Shown here one piece after another: positions 7,829-18,098 of a DNA stretch of 38,164 nt (position 1 is the first letter of the stretch; every line of letters begins with the position of its first letter). The stretch comes from Ignavibacteria bacterium (GTDB taxonomy: Bacteria > Bacteroidota > Ignavibacteria > Kapaibacteriales > UBA2268). Under the pieces are notes generated by a model. It saw only the letters and a list, made by a program, of their open reading frames with translations. It did no database searches and was not told the DNA's origin. Location: positions 1-38,164 of the forward strand of contig JAOADV010000018.1 of assembly GCA_026417135.1 (NCBI GenBank), written 5' to 3'. The translations under genes and the position numbers were made by a program.

Positions 7829-8225
7829 CTTGAAATCAAAGAAAAAAACGCAACAAATACTAATTCTTTCTGCTTGGGTCATTCTCCGCTCGATTGCCTT
7901 GATACTTTTTGGGTTAATGCTTCTCTTCCTAACAACAGAAGATTTTTACGATATTAACAAATGGAATTTAAGTCTCGGCTTGAGAATTCTTTTATTCTTG
8001 GGATTAATGTTCAGTCTTGTTTTCTCATTTTTCAAACCTCGCTTGTCTGGATATCTTATAGTTGTTTTCTCCCTTTCATTTTGGCTTGCTTCATTCATTT
8101 TGATAAAAAAAGTTTGGTTAGGTTGGTTATTTCTAATTTTTCCACTTTTGGGCTTTATGTTTATAATTTTTTCCAAAATTATTTCGTTGAATAATACGAA
8201 AAAGTTACAAAGAAGTTCGAAATAA
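7803..8225 (+). CDS. Four-helix inner-membrane protein, unknown function
   Basis: Up to 140 residues, with a lysine-rich start (KADLKSKKKTQQ) followed by four hydrophobic segments, roughly residues 18-45, 58-76, 81-102 and 107-130, and a basic tail (NNTKKLQRSSK). The positive ends suggest N-in, C-in topology. Only TTG starts are available in frame: 7803, inside the PEBP gene, or 7830, just after its stop. Both imply translation coupled to the upstream gene; I list the longer. No family motif was recognised. It ends 117 nt before the inverted repeat that separates it from the convergent PD40/OmpA gene. Confidence 0.6.
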   Translation: MANTKEKADLKSKKKTQQILILSAWVILRSIALILFGLMLLFLTTEDFYDINKWNLSLGLRILLFLGLMFSLVFSFFKPRLSGYLIVVFSLSFWLASFILIKKVWLGWLFLIFPLLGFMFIIFSKIISLNNTKKLQRSSK

Positions 8226-8341
8226 AGTCCTGCAAATTAGAACAAATCGATTTCTTCGCAATTAGACCTTCTGCAAATAAAAGCCTTGAAAATCAAATTA
8301 TTTTGGAATACTTATGCTTAACTGCAACTTTGTTTAAACAA

Positions 8342-8382
8342 AATTCGCGCCAAATTAAACGACTATAATTTTGGCGCGAATT
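8342..8382. terminator. Perfect 13-bp inverted repeat between convergent genes, probable bidirectional terminator
   Basis: The left arm AATTCGCGCCAAA (8342-8354) is an exact reverse complement of 8370-8382, with a 15-nt loop. It lies between the stops of two converging genes (8225 and 8423). A U-run is only partial on either side (TTAATAATTT on plus; AATTTTGTTT on minus), so it is not a textbook intrinsic terminator. A protein-binding palindrome is the alternative. Confidence 0.5.
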
Positions 8383-8422
8383 AATAATTTAAGCCTTTCT
8401 CTTTCTACCTTCTCTTAAGTGG

Positions 8423-11116
8423 TTATTGGCCGATACCCATCCAAGCTTCGATTGGGGTTTTAATCATAACTTGAACGGTACGATTATAGAAACGACCCTC
8501 GGGTAAAGAATTATCGTACAATGGTTCGTCTTCTCCAACACCACGTTTGATAATAAACCCAACTTTACCACCAGTTTGTTTCATAATTCCATTAAATACT
8601 GTCGTTGCTCGACGTTCGGACAGTTTTTGATTATGTTCATAAAGACCAACAATATCGGTATGGCCAACCACTTCTACGAATGAAGATGGAAGAACACGAT
8701 TATAAACATATTCGCGCATAATGCGTTCGTTGATTGGTCCAGCGTCGGCGCGGTCGAACGGGAATAGAATCAAGTTGTATCTTTCGATTGTACTATCTCT
8801 TGCACCTTTTTGGATATCAACTTTCTTTTGTTCAGTTGTTACTTGCATAACCGGTACCAAGACTGGGTCGGAGGCACATTCTCTACCAGTAACTGTGGTC
8901 AAAATCAACTGAGCTGTATATGGAACTTCATCTTTGGGATATTCATCTTCTTTATCCTTCCAATCCCAAAGCACCTTTGTTTCAGTTATACCAATATCCC
9001 TAAGAACGTTCCACTCTTTACCGCCTCTTTTAACTTCGATTCTTCTCGATTTAATCAATTCTTCTTCGATACCATTTCGTAGAACAAAATTCATAGTTTC
9101 TGGTTGTGGAAAAGTCTTTGGATCTTTATCGAACACTGGCTTCATAATATTCCAATCATTGCAAATAATTTCGACACGGCGATTTTCTACAATTCCAAGA
9201 GAGTCGTTCAGATTCGAAACGACAGCTGGTTGGTTTCTTACGGTTATTTTCATTCTCTTTTCGTCGATACCCCAAACGTTTTTAAAATACTGGAATACAG
9301 CTTCGGCACGCTCTCGCGAAAGATTGGGTCTTTTTTCTTCGGGTGTTTTACCATCGTTACAACCAACAATTTCAATTTTAGCATCTGGGAACTTCGAAAG
9401 TCTATATCCATAAATATTCAGAATATGGTAGTATTTTTCGAGCGTACCACCACGAATAGTTGTATCTGTAAAGGCTAATTTAAATCTATCATCTGGAGAT
9501 TTGAAAAGAATATACCTATCGGGAATTTTCGAAGAACCTAAGTCGAAGAACACGTAATTCAACAAAGGATAAAGGTCCCAAGTTTGAAATTGCTCCATAA
9601 CTAAACCGCGGAACTTAGCTAATTCTGGTTTAATCGATTTGTTTTCGGCAACATACTTAGCCTCGTCAATTTCAGTACTAATGGAAGGCAATTGTCCAAG
9701 TGGAAGAACAACTTTAATTTCGTCGGCATATTTTTTTGCTTCTTCGGGGTCAGTCGTTGGCTTTGGCTTATTTATCGTAACGGTTTTGGTAACCTTACCA
9801 TATTTCGGATTTTCTGCTGTTATTTCCAAATTAATAGCCATAATCGAATCTCGGGGGTCGCCATAGTCTGTGCTGGTAACTACAAAGTCCATTTCAACTC
9901 TTGGGGAACGAAGCGAGTCGATAGCAACACGCTTCGTAATAGGATTTCTTATTGTTACATAAGCTGGAAGATTATCGCCACTACATTCATCGATAACTCT
10001 AACTTTTACAACAACAGCACGGAAATAAGCTGGAACAAAAGCCATAAAGATGTCGAAATCACCTTGGTAACCGGGAATGTCCTTTCGTCTGGAAGAAAAA
10101 TACAAGACATCCCCAGAAGCAGGCAAAGTGATAAATTGGTCGTCTTGTGGAGTATTTAATGGCTCGCCAAGATTTTCTGGGGTCGACCACTTTTTGGTTT
10201 CAGGGTCGTAACGAGTTACATAAAAGTCCAACCCACCTAAATTTGGTTTATGCCCTTTCGATGAGAAAAAGAAAGTTTGATTATCGGCAGCAATGAATGG
10301 ACCTGCATCTTGAACAGGAGTGTTAATTTCGGAAAAATTCTTCGCGGGCAACCATTCCTCGTTTATGGGGTCCCAGTCGCAGTACCAAATATCCATATTG
10401 TCCCACTTTTCGTTATTGCCATCGGAATTTGGTCCTGGCCGAGTAGAAACAAAATACAACCGACTTTGGTCAGGAGCAATCGAAGGTTGTGCATCAAAAT
10501 ACTTAGAATTTACATTGGGACCCAAGTTATAAGGGCGACTCCAACGGTCACCCTCTATCGTGGAACGATAAATATCGCAATCACCAAGCCCATCGGGTCG
10601 CATACAAGCGGTAAAATACAAGGTTTGACCATCGGCGGCAATTGAGGCAACTCCTTCGTTTTCTGGGGTATTAACACCTTGATAACCATACAAACGGGTT
10701 GTATCTATATTGAAAGGGCGGAAGAAAATCGTATCCAACCTTTCATTTTTCTTCGATGCCCAAAAATCGTGGCTGGGCTTGTCTATTTTAGGATTAATCA
10801 TACTCCCTGGCCTATTAGATACAAAATATAGAGTACGGCCATCTGCACTGATTGAAGGAGCATAGTCAAGCCCTCGCCAATTTACAACTGAGCCAAGATT
10901 GATAATTCTAATTTTTGCTTTATCAAAAATTTGTGGCTGGTCCTGCGTCGGAATCTGTGGCGATTCCGGTTTATTAGCTTCTTCGATAACTACTCCATAC
11001 AAATAATATTCAGATTCTCTATTTGAAGAACTATTCAGCTCTTCGGCAAATACTGAAATTCTAACAATAAGCAAGAAAAGAATAAAACCACAAATTGTTC
11101 TTTCGATATAATTCAT
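8423..11116 (-). CDS. PD40 beta-propeller / OmpA-family outer-membrane-associated protein (PorE-like)
   Basis: An 897-residue secreted protein. The start chosen is the ATG at 11116, preceded by GGGTGGGTG and followed by a signal peptide (IERTICGFILFLLIVRIS then FAEE). About residues 80-345 hold five PD40-type blades, each with a phrase like SADGRTLYFVSNRPG. Next comes a carboxypeptidase-regulatory-like beta domain (VRVIDECSGDNLPAYVTI, about 370-460). Two OmpA-like domains follow, about 515-650 and 780-890. The second has the peptidoglycan-binding residues GHTD and LSERRA; the first is divergent (GCNDG, LSRERA). PD40-CRD-OmpA is the order found in the T9SS protein PorE, though the PorE N-terminal TPRs are not seen. 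Anchoring an envelope machine to peptidoglycan is the likely role. T9SS membership is an inference. Confidence 0.8.
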   Translation of the reverse strand: MNYIERTICGFILFLLIVRISVFAEELNSSSNRESEYYLYGVVIEEANKPESPQIPTQDQPQIFDKAKIRIINLGSVVNWRGLDYAPSISADGRTLYFVSNRPGSMINPKIDKPSHDFWASKKNERLDTIFFRPFNIDTTRLYGYQGVNTPENEGVASIAADGQTLYFTACMRPDGLGDCDIYRSTIEGDRWSRPYNLGPNVNSKYFDAQPSIAPDQSRLYFVSTRPGPNSDGNNEKWDNMDIWYCDWDPINEEWLPAKNFSEINTPVQDAGPFIAADNQTFFFSSKGHKPNLGGLDFYVTRYDPETKKWSTPENLGEPLNTPQDDQFITLPASGDVLYFSSRRKDIPGYQGDFDIFMAFVPAYFRAVVVKVRVIDECSGDNLPAYVTIRNPITKRVAIDSLRSPRVEMDFVVTSTDYGDPRDSIMAINLEITAENPKYGKVTKTVTINKPKPTTDPEEAKKYADEIKVVLPLGQLPSISTEIDEAKYVAENKSIKPELAKFRGLVMEQFQTWDLYPLLNYVFFDLGSSKIPDRYILFKSPDDRFKLAFTDTTIRGGTLEKYYHILNIYGYRLSKFPDAKIEIVGCNDGKTPEEKRPNLSRERAEAVFQYFKNVWGIDEKRMKITVRNQPAVVSNLNDSLGIVENRRVEIICNDWNIMKPVFDKDPKTFPQPETMNFVLRNGIEEELIKSRRIEVKRGGKEWNVLRDIGITETKVLWDWKDKEDEYPKDEVPYTAQLILTTVTGRECASDPVLVPVMQVTTEQKKVDIQKGARDSTIERYNLILFPFDRADAGPINERIMREYVYNRVLPSSFVEVVGHTDIVGLYEHNQKLSERRATTVFNGIMKQTGGKVGFIIKRGVGEDEPLYDNSLPEGRFYNRTVQVMIKTPIEAWMGIGQ

Positions 11117-11300
11117 TTCACCCACCCTTTTATTGAACATTTTATTTAAAACAAATAAACTCCTTAACAAAAATTTAATTATCTAATATAAAAATTTAAA
11201 ATTAAAAAATATATGTAACTTTGAACATAAAATGTAAAAAAAACATTAGAAAAATTGTCAATATTTTACCTACATAAATCAAACACCAAATCTTAAGTTT

Positions 11301-13850
11301 TTAGCAAATAATATTCAATAATTTGTTTGGCACGAACACAATTTTTTTGACCTCCTTGCCATTTAAGTATTTTTTAACATTTGGCTCCGAAAGAGCAATC
11401 TTTACAACTTCTTCTTGACTTGTATCGAACTCAACATAAATCCTAGCTCTTATTTTACTATTAACTTGAACGACTATTTCGACAATTTTCTTTGTAGCTT
11501 TTTTTTCATCATATTCGGGAAATTTTTCCAAAGCTATCGAACGAGACTTACCCATTTTGGACCAAATCTCTTCGCAGATATGAGGGGCAAATGGTGCAAG
11601 GCAAAGAAGAAACTTCTCCAAAGCACAGAGAGGCTTTTCGTCGTATTTTGAAATCTCATTTACAAATATCATCAACTGAGATATTGCTGTATTAAACTTT
11701 AAATTTTCAATATCTTCGGCAACTTTCTTTATTGTAGAATGGAGCAGATACTCTTGCTCGGATGTTAATGGTAAATCCTTTATTTCTGGATTAATTTGTC
11801 CATCGCCGTTTACGAATAATCTCCATACTCGATTCAAAAACCGATGAACTCCTTCAATTCCAGTTGTCGACCAAGGTTTGGAATCTTGCAGAGGTCCAAG
11901 AAACATTTCGAAAAGTCTCAAAGAATCGGCTCCATACTTTTTCACAACATCATCGGGATTGATGACATTGCCTAAGGATTTGGACATCTTTCGGCCATCT
12001 TCACCAAGGATTAATCCTTGATGAAAAAGTTTATAGAATGGTTCGGGAGTCGAAACATAGCCATAATCGTAAAGCACCTTGTGCCAAAACCTTGCATAGA
12101 GTAAATGCAGAACTGCATGTTCAGCGCCACCGACGTATAAATCTACACCATTGGGGGACATCCAATATTTCTCCTTTTCGGGGTCGCAAAACCAAGCTTC
12201 ATTATGGGGGTCGATATACCTAAGATAATACCAGCAAGAACCTGCCCACTGTGGCATAGTATTAGTCTCGTATCCCCCTACTTTCCCTGTTTTTCTATCG
12301 ATAAACCTAACCCAACCTGGAACTGTTGCAAGTGGTGATTCACCAGTCCCAGATGGTTTGAATTCAGCAATTTCTGGCAACAATAATGGCAACTCGTCTA
12401 AATCCAATGCCCTTTTTGTCCCATCTTCAAAAAAAATTATTGGTATAGGTTCGCCCCAATACCTTTGTCGTGAAAAGAGCCAGTCGCGTAATTTGTACTG
12501 TATCTTTTTCCTTCCAATTCCCTTTTTTTCAAGCCAATCTGTTATTTTCTCTTTGGCTAAACGAGTTGGTAAACCATCAATCGATATTTCTTCGTTGGAT
12601 GAATTAACATTTATCCCTTCATCAACAAAAGCAGAACTGTTTATATCCCAATCATTAGAACCTTCGGGAACAACAACAAGCCTAATTGGTAACCCAAAAG
12701 TCTTAGCAAAGTCGAAATCCCGTTCGTCGTGCCCGGGAACTGCCATTATGGCTCCAGTTCCGTATTGCATCAATACATAATCTGCAATCCATATTGGAAT
12801 TTTTTCGCCAGTCGCTGGGTTAATCGAAAATGCACCAGTAGGAACTCCCGACTTAACTTTTACAATCTCGGTTCTTTCCCTATCAGTTTTAAGACTTGTT
12901 TGTCGAATATAGTCTTCGACTAAATCTCGGTTTGCTTCGGTTGTTATCTCCGAAACCAAAGGATGCTCTGGGGCCAAGACTAAATAAGTTGCACCAAAAA
13001 GAGTATCGGGCCGAGTTGTATAAACTTTAATCCTTTTAGGATTACCTATTATCTCGAATTCAATTTCTGCTCCTTCGCTTCTTCCTATCCAATTCTTCTG
13101 CATTTCCTTAGTTGAATCGGGCCAATCGACAAGTTCAAGGTCTTCGAGCAATCTTTGCGCATACTTTGTAATTCTTAACATCCATTGTCGCATCGGTTTT
13201 CTTACAACGCTATACCCTTTTTCTCGCCATTCGTCAATCTCTTCGTTTGCTAAAACAGTTCCAAGTTCCTCGCACCAATTCACTGGTACGTAATCAATAT
13301 ATGCAAGTCGATGAGCATCTAAATATTGTTCGACTTCTAAAGGGTCCTTTAAATTATCGGGGATTGGTAGTTCAGAAATTGGTCGAGCTTTTTGGAGCTC
13401 GTCGTCGAACCATGAATTGTAAATCAAAATAAACATCCATTGTGTCCATTTAAAATATTTTGGGTCGGTAGTATTTATTTCTCTCGACCAATCATAATCG
13501 AAACCTAACATTTTCAGTTGTTCTCGAAAGACTTTTATATTTCGTTCAGTTGCATCCTTGGGGTGAATTCCGGATACCATCGAAAATCTTTCGGTGGGTA
13601 ACCCAAAAGCATCGAATCCCATTGGGTGAAGCACATTATACCCTTTCATCCTCTTGTATCGCGAAATGATATCGGTTGCAGTATAACCTTCTGGATGACC
13701 AATATGTAAACCAGCCCCGCTGGGATAGGGAAACATATCCAAAACATAAAATTTAGGGTTTCCAATATTTTCGCTGGTTTTGTAAATCTCGTTTGCTTCC
13801 CAAAACTTTTGCCACTTCTTCTCAATCTCGTTAAATGGATACGAATTCAT
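11301..13850 (-). CDS. leuS: Leucyl-tRNA synthetase
   Basis: An 849-residue class I aminoacyl-tRNA synthetase that charges tRNA-Leu with leucine. The HIGH motif is in [19 protein letters not shown] and the KMSKS motif in [10 protein letters not shown]. Between them lies the CP1 editing domain ([20 protein letters not shown] and [17 protein letters not shown]), so post-transfer editing of mischarged tRNA should be intact. The end resembles a normal anticodon-binding and C-terminal domain, and length is normal for bacteria. ATG 13850 ([17 protein letters not shown]) was chosen; an in-frame TTG at 13877 falls inside the promoter element. No T-box leader is seen. It ends 184 nt before the PD40/OmpA start on the same strand. 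Confidence 0.97.
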   Translation of the reverse strand: MNSYPFNEIEKKWQKFWEANEIYKTSENIGNPKFYVLDMFPYPSGAGLHIGHPEGYTATDIISRYKRMKGYNVLHPMGFDAFGLPTERFSMVSGIHPKDATERNIKVFREQLKMLGFDYDWSREINTTDPKYFKWTQWMFILIYNSWFDDELQKARPISELPIPDNLKDPLEVEQYLDAHRLAYIDYVPVNWCEELGTVLANEEIDEWREKGYSVVRKPMRQWMLRITKYAQRLLEDLELVDWPDSTKEMQKNWIGRSEGAEIEFEIIGNPKRIKVYTTRPDTLFGATYLVLAPEHPLVSEITTEANRDLVEDYIRQTSLKTDRERTEIVKVKSGVPTGAFSINPATGEKIPIWIADYVLMQYGTGAIMAVPGHDERDFDFAKTFGLPIRLVVVPEGSNDWDINSSAFVDEGINVNSSNEEISIDGLPTRLAKEKITDWLEKKGIGRKKIQYKLRDWLFSRQRYWGEPIPIIFFEDGTKRALDLDELPLLLPEIAEFKPSGTGESPLATVPGWVRFIDRKTGKVGGYETNTMPQWAGSCWYYLRYIDPHNEAWFCDPEKEKYWMSPNGVDLYVGGAEHAVLHLLYARFWHKVLYDYGYVSTPEPFYKLFHQGLILGEDGRKMSKSLGNVINPDDVVKKYGADSLRLFEMFLGPLQDSKPWSTTGIEGVHRFLNRVWRLFVNGDGQINPEIKDLPLTSEQEYLLHSTIKKVAEDIENLKFNTAISQLMIFVNEISKYDEKPLCALEKFLLCLAPFAPHICEEIWSKMGKSRSIALEKFPEYDEKKATKKIVEIVVQVNSKIRARIYVEFDTSQEEVVKIALSEPNVKKYLNGKEVKKIVFVPNKLLNIIC

Positions 13851-13874
13851 AAAAGAGTAAAAATTTATGTAAAA

Positions 13875-13890
13875 CAAATTTACAAATTTA
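13875..13890 (-). promoter_or_regulatory. Tandem -7 elements upstream of leuS
   Basis: On the minus strand the octamer TAAATTTG occurs twice in direct succession (complement of 13883-13890 and 13875-13882). Each copy matches TAnnTTTG exactly. Start sites would fall about 18-26 nt before the leuS ATG. No TTG was found at standard upstream spacing for either copy. Confidence 0.5.
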
Positions 13891-14064
13891 AGAATTCTTC
13901 GGTTAGACTTTTAGTTGTAGATAATCTAAGTACTGAACTATCAATACAAAATTCAATTTGAACAATAAAGTTTGTCTGTTTTTGTCTATTGAATTGAATT
14001 ATGGAAAATAAATTCATTATGCCTATCGTTATTTCTACTTGATTCTTTTACAACGGATTATTAA

Positions 14065-17000
14065 ATGCCAAGGAGAAAGTATTTCTTATTTCTTGTATTT
14101 TTCCTAATTCTTTATTTCCAAATAAGACCGCAAAGTCTTTTCACAAGGTCTATAGAGATAATCGAAGAAACCGAATCAACACTTAAAATTGTTTGCAAGC
14201 CTTATATTATTAAAATAGATACTATTAATATAGATGATATTCACTTTTTACGCCCTAATTTTTCTGAATCGACATTTGAACTGGGTAATCTGAGCGAACC
14301 CACAACTTTTGCCATTCGAAAATTATTATCAGTTCCCGATTCCACCTCGTTTAAACTTACCAGTGTTGTCGTTAAAAAATTTAAAATAATCGAAGGGAAA
14401 ATTCTACCTCGTTGTAACCCAAGCTTACCTTGTTCATATCTGGAACAAATCTATGCATCAAAACGAATTGAGCAATGGGTTAATCTATCCTATGCTGGAA
14501 TTGGAAGATATCTCCATATTGCTTATTTGGATATTATTTTAGCACAACAAGATGTTCGAAACAATCAAATATTAGTTCCCGAAGAGATAGAAATCGAAAT
14601 TTCTTTCGAAAGAAAAAATACCTCCAACTTTTCAGAATTCGTTGAAAGGGATTTATTTCAAAAAGTTTTGAACTCTAAACAAGCTGAAAAATGGATTGTA
14701 AATTTTGCCAGAACTGGTCTTGCCAAAAAAACTCCCGAGACTCCGCTTTCGACCCCAAGAACCGTTGTAAAAATCAAAATCGAAAAGGAAGGAATTTACC
14801 GAATTGACGCCGGAATGTTAGCAAGTATTGGAGTTAATATTTCACCACAAGAAGTAACTACAATAAAACTATATGGAAGAGAAGGTAAACCTTTAGACGA
14901 AGATGTTTCCAGTTCGAAGAATAACGCTTGGATAGAGATACCAATAATTGTTCAAACTAAAGAGAATAGTGAGCTCGACCACATTCTTTTCTATGGAACT
15001 GGAACTCAAGGTTTCGAATATTCAAAAGAAGAATTTCGAAATTTCAATAATCCTTACTCCAACTTCAATTATTATTTTCTCACTTGGGGCGGGTCTCCTG
15101 GCTCGAGAATACAACCGTCAGAAAATGTAATCTGCACGAGGTACGAAATTCCAAAATTTTACATAGAAAGAATACTTTACCGAGAAGAAATAATAAATCC
15201 ATTCAATAGCGGTTCTGGTCGTACTTGGTTTGGAAATAGTATATTTCCAAAAACCTTTGTAAATCAACTACCCGACTTATATCGAGATGAAAAAATCCTT
15301 TATAGATTCTACGTTGCCCACAATTTTGCAAGTTCCAATAACGCTAACGGGTCGTTCGTTTTTTACGAAGGAGCAAATAAAATCGCCGATACAACTTTAC
15401 CACCTTGCTATTCCTATGACGAAGCTACTGCCATAGTGGTTCCAAAGACAATATCATCCAACATAATTTCGAGCGATAATAGAAGTTACTTGAAAATTGA
15501 GTATAAAAATCCGCTAATTTCGCAAGCAATACCATATTTCAATTGGTACGAAATACACTACCCAAGAAGCTTCGTTGCAATCGACAACAACATAATCTTT
15601 TTCACTGACCCGATTGATACAAATTGCACCGAATATCATATTTCGGGCTTTACTGGTTCAATTTTAGGATTAGAAGTAAGTAATCCACTAAAACCAACAA
15701 GACTGCAAAACATATCACCAGTAGCAAATACATTTATTTTCCGAACAAAGCATATTTTGGGTTCTCCAAAAAAGTTCGCTGTTTCATCCAAATTTTTCAA
15801 GCCAGAAATCTCGAAAATCGAATTAACAAACCTTCGAGAAAACGAACTAAATTCCGAGATAGTAGTTATTACTCATCGTTCTTTGCTGAACAGCGCAACA
15901 AAATATAAAGAATACCGCGAACAAACAACCAAGTTCAAAGTTGCTGTCGTAACAACAGAAGACATCTTCAACGAGTTTTCTTTCGGAATACCCGACCCAA
16001 CAGCTATTAGGGATTTCTTATCTTATGCTTTCGAAAATTGGGAAATTAAGCCACGATACGTCTTGCTGTGGGGGGATGGTCATTACGACTACCGTAATAT
16101 TTCCACCAAAAACACAAACTTTATCCCCGCCTACCAAGACGGAGAAAATACTTTTGTTTACAATTCTACAAGAAGTTTTACCACCGACGACTTCTTTGCT
16201 TGCATCGTCGGGAACGATAGAATAATCGACCTTTCAATCGGACGCATCCCAATTTACGATGACGCAACTGGTATGCTTTATTTAGACAAAATTAAGCGTT
16301 ACGAAAATCGCTCGTTGAAAACAGATTGGAGAATTAGATTACTTTTCGCTGCCGATGATAGCCAAACTTCGTCCCCAAACCATCCCGACGGAAACCAACA
16401 CACCCGCGACTCCGAAGCAATCGCCAATTCCTCTGTTCCGAAACACTTTGATATCACAAAACTTTACCTTGCGGAATTTCCTACCGAAAATGTTGTTGGG
16501 GGACGCCGTAAACCACTTGCAACAGCAGACTTAATCCAAAAAATAAATAAAGGTGTGCTACTTGTTAATTGGCTCGGACATGGTAATCCACGAGTTTGGG
16601 CACACGAAGAACTTTTCGACCGCGACAAGACAATAAGTCTTTTGACCAATATCGATAATCTTTTCTTCGGTATTGCTGGAACTTGCGACTTTGGCCGTTT
16701 CGATATGACTGAAATTAAAAGCGGCACCGAGGAATTAATTTTTTATCCAAAAGGCGGAGCAGTTGGATTTTTCACAGCTACCAGAGCTGTTTATGTATCG
16801 GGCAATTACTACATCACCCGAGAATTCATTTCTGAACTTTTCCAAAGAGATAGAGATGGAAAATATCCCCGTTTAGGGGATGTGTATTTTCAAGTGAAAC
16901 AAAATAAATTCACAGAAAACGACCAAAAATATGTACTTTTTTGCGACCCTCTTCTAAGTTTAAATATCCCAGAAAATGTAGTTAAATTTAATGTTGTTAA

Positions 17001-18063
17001 TGGTATAAACGTTGAAAGTCTCCCTCCCGATTCCAACATCAAAATCAAAGCACTATCTGAACTAAATTTAGGAGGCTGTATTTACGAGCCTAACGGTGGA
17101 AAAGTTCTAAATAATTTCAATGGAACTATTGAAATTGTAATTCACGATGTCGAATACACAAAAGTTGTTAAAGATATAGACCAAACTATCCATTTGATAA
17201 AAAAAGAAGGAGGAATAATAGCCAAAGGTACTTTTCCAGTTGAAAATGGTTGTTTTTCGGCTAAATTTTACATAACAGACGAATTGAGTTACTTAAAAGG
17301 AAACATCATAATTCGTACCTTTGCTAAAGACACACTTAACAACCTTTTCGCAAAAGGCAGCGAAAGGCGGTTGGTAGTTGCTGGTATCGATACTACCTTA
17401 AGTATATTCGACAACGAACCACCGATTATTAAACTTTACATCAACGACACAAGTTTCGCCGAAGGGGACATAGTCAGTAATCCTCCAACTTTAATTGTTC
17501 GTCTCTACGACAATACTGCGATAAATTCAACAGGTGCTGGAATAGGCCATCTTATTGAAGCTTGGATAGACGATAATCCTAATTCTATCGATTTAACAGA
17601 TAAATACGAAAGCTCCCCATTCAATCCAAGGGAAGGTTTTGCGAAAGCAACCCTTTATAACTTACAGCCCGGACTCCATACCGTTAAAGTTCGAGCTTGG
17701 GATATTTTCAACAACTACTCCATTGCAACAACTAAATTTAGAATTCTCGACCCAGCCGATGGTATTAAACTTTATAACAGTCAAGTTCGTCCAAATCCAA
17801 TCGTTTCTAACTCCGCAGTCTTTCGGGTTCAACACAATGCAAACCCACCATTTACAATAAAACTTGAAATTTTCAACAGTTTTGGCGAACTACTTTTTTC
17901 TAATTCCTACGATATGTTTACACCCTTGACAAGTACAATAAATTGGAATTGCATCGATAACAATAACAACCAACTCCCAACGGGTGTTTACCTTTACAAA
18001 ATAACTATTGAATCTCAAAACAAAATAAATTGGATAACTGATAAATTTGCAATTATTAGATAA
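14065..18063 (+). CDS. porU: Type IX secretion system C25 peptidase / sortase PorU
   Basis: A 1332-residue secreted protein with a signal peptide (MPRRKYFLFLVFFLILYFQI). The N-terminal third is beta-rich. The gingipain-like C25 peptidase domain spans roughly residues 615-960. The caspase-type catalytic pair is visible: His839 in WLGHGNPRVW and Cys874 in AGTCDFGRF, about the His-to-Cys spacing expected for this fold. A conserved WGDGHYDYRN lies before it. The C-terminus has the sorting-domain pattern (RPNPI, NSFGELLF, LPTGVYLYKI). PorU removes the C-terminal signal from T9SS cargo at the cell surface and attaches the cargo to lipopolysaccharide; PorU keeps its own uncleaved C-terminal domain. 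porV follows after 35 nt, as expected for the PorU-PorV attachment complex. Confidence 0.92.
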   Translation: MPRRKYFLFLVFFLILYFQIRPQSLFTRSIEIIEETESTLKIVCKPYIIKIDTINIDDIHFLRPNFSESTFELGNLSEPTTFAIRKLLSVPDSTSFKLTSVVVKKFKIIEGKILPRCNPSLPCSYLEQIYASKRIEQWVNLSYAGIGRYLHIAYLDIILAQQDVRNNQILVPEEIEIEISFERKNTSNFSEFVERDLFQKVLNSKQAEKWIVNFARTGLAKKTPETPLSTPRTVVKIKIEKEGIYRIDAGMLASIGVNISPQEVTTIKLYGREGKPLDEDVSSSKNNAWIEIPIIVQTKENSELDHILFYGTGTQGFEYSKEEFRNFNNPYSNFNYYFLTWGGSPGSRIQPSENVICTRYEIPKFYIERILYREEIINPFNSGSGRTWFGNSIFPKTFVNQLPDLYRDEKILYRFYVAHNFASSNNANGSFVFYEGANKIADTTLPPCYSYDEATAIVVPKTISSNIISSDNRSYLKIEYKNPLISQAIPYFNWYEIHYPRSFVAIDNNIIFFTDPIDTNCTEYHISGFTGSILGLEVSNPLKPTRLQNISPVANTFIFRTKHILGSPKKFAVSSKFFKPEISKIELTNLRENELNSEIVVITHRSLLNSATKYKEYREQTTKFKVAVVTTEDIFNEFSFGIPDPTAIRDFLSYAFENWEIKPRYVLLWGDGHYDYRNISTKNTNFIPAYQDGENTFVYNSTRSFTTDDFFACIVGNDRIIDLSIGRIPIYDDATGMLYLDKIKRYENRSLKTDWRIRLLFAADDSQTSSPNHPDGNQHTRDSEAIANSSVPKHFDITKLYLAEFPTENVVGGRRKPLATADLIQKINKGVLLVNWLGHGNPRVWAHEELFDRDKTISLLTNIDNLFFGIAGTCDFGRFDMTEIKSGTEELIFYPKGGAVGFFTATRAVYVSGNYYITREFISELFQRDRDGKYPRLGDVYFQVKQNKFTENDQKYVLFCDPLLSLNIPENVVKFNVVNGINVESLPPDSNIKIKALSELNLGGCIYEPNGGKVLNNFNGTIEIVIHDVEYTKVVKDIDQTIHLIKKEGGIIAKGTFPVENGCFSAKFYITDELSYLKGNIIIRTFAKDTLNNLFAKGSERRLVVAGIDTTLSIFDNEPPIIKLYINDTSFAEGDIVSNPPTLIVRLYDNTAINSTGAGIGHLIEAWIDDNPNSIDLTDKYESSPFNPREGFAKATLYNLQPGLHTVKVRAWDIFNNYSIATTKFRILDPADGIKLYNSQVRPNPIVSNSAVFRVQHNANPPFTIKLEIFNSFGELLFSNSYDMFTPLTSTINWNCIDNNNNQLPTGVYLYKITIESQNKINWITDKFAIIR

Positions 18064-18098
18064 ATATTTCGTTAATTAAAAGGAATTTGGAGGAATTT

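Noticed and set aside
9692-10159. Plus-strand reading frame over the PD40/OmpA gene
   Set aside because: Antisense shadow; it has no recognisable motif and conflicts with a well-supported gene.
13851-13877. TTG start for leuS
   Set aside because: It lies inside the doubled TAAATTTG element. ATG 13850 fits the family N-terminus.
16065-16095. WGDGHYDYRN as the catalytic histidine of PorU
   Set aside because: Caspase-fold C25 peptidases use the GHG histidine about 35 residues before the cysteine. His839 (GHG) and Cys874 fit, and the earlier GDGH does not.
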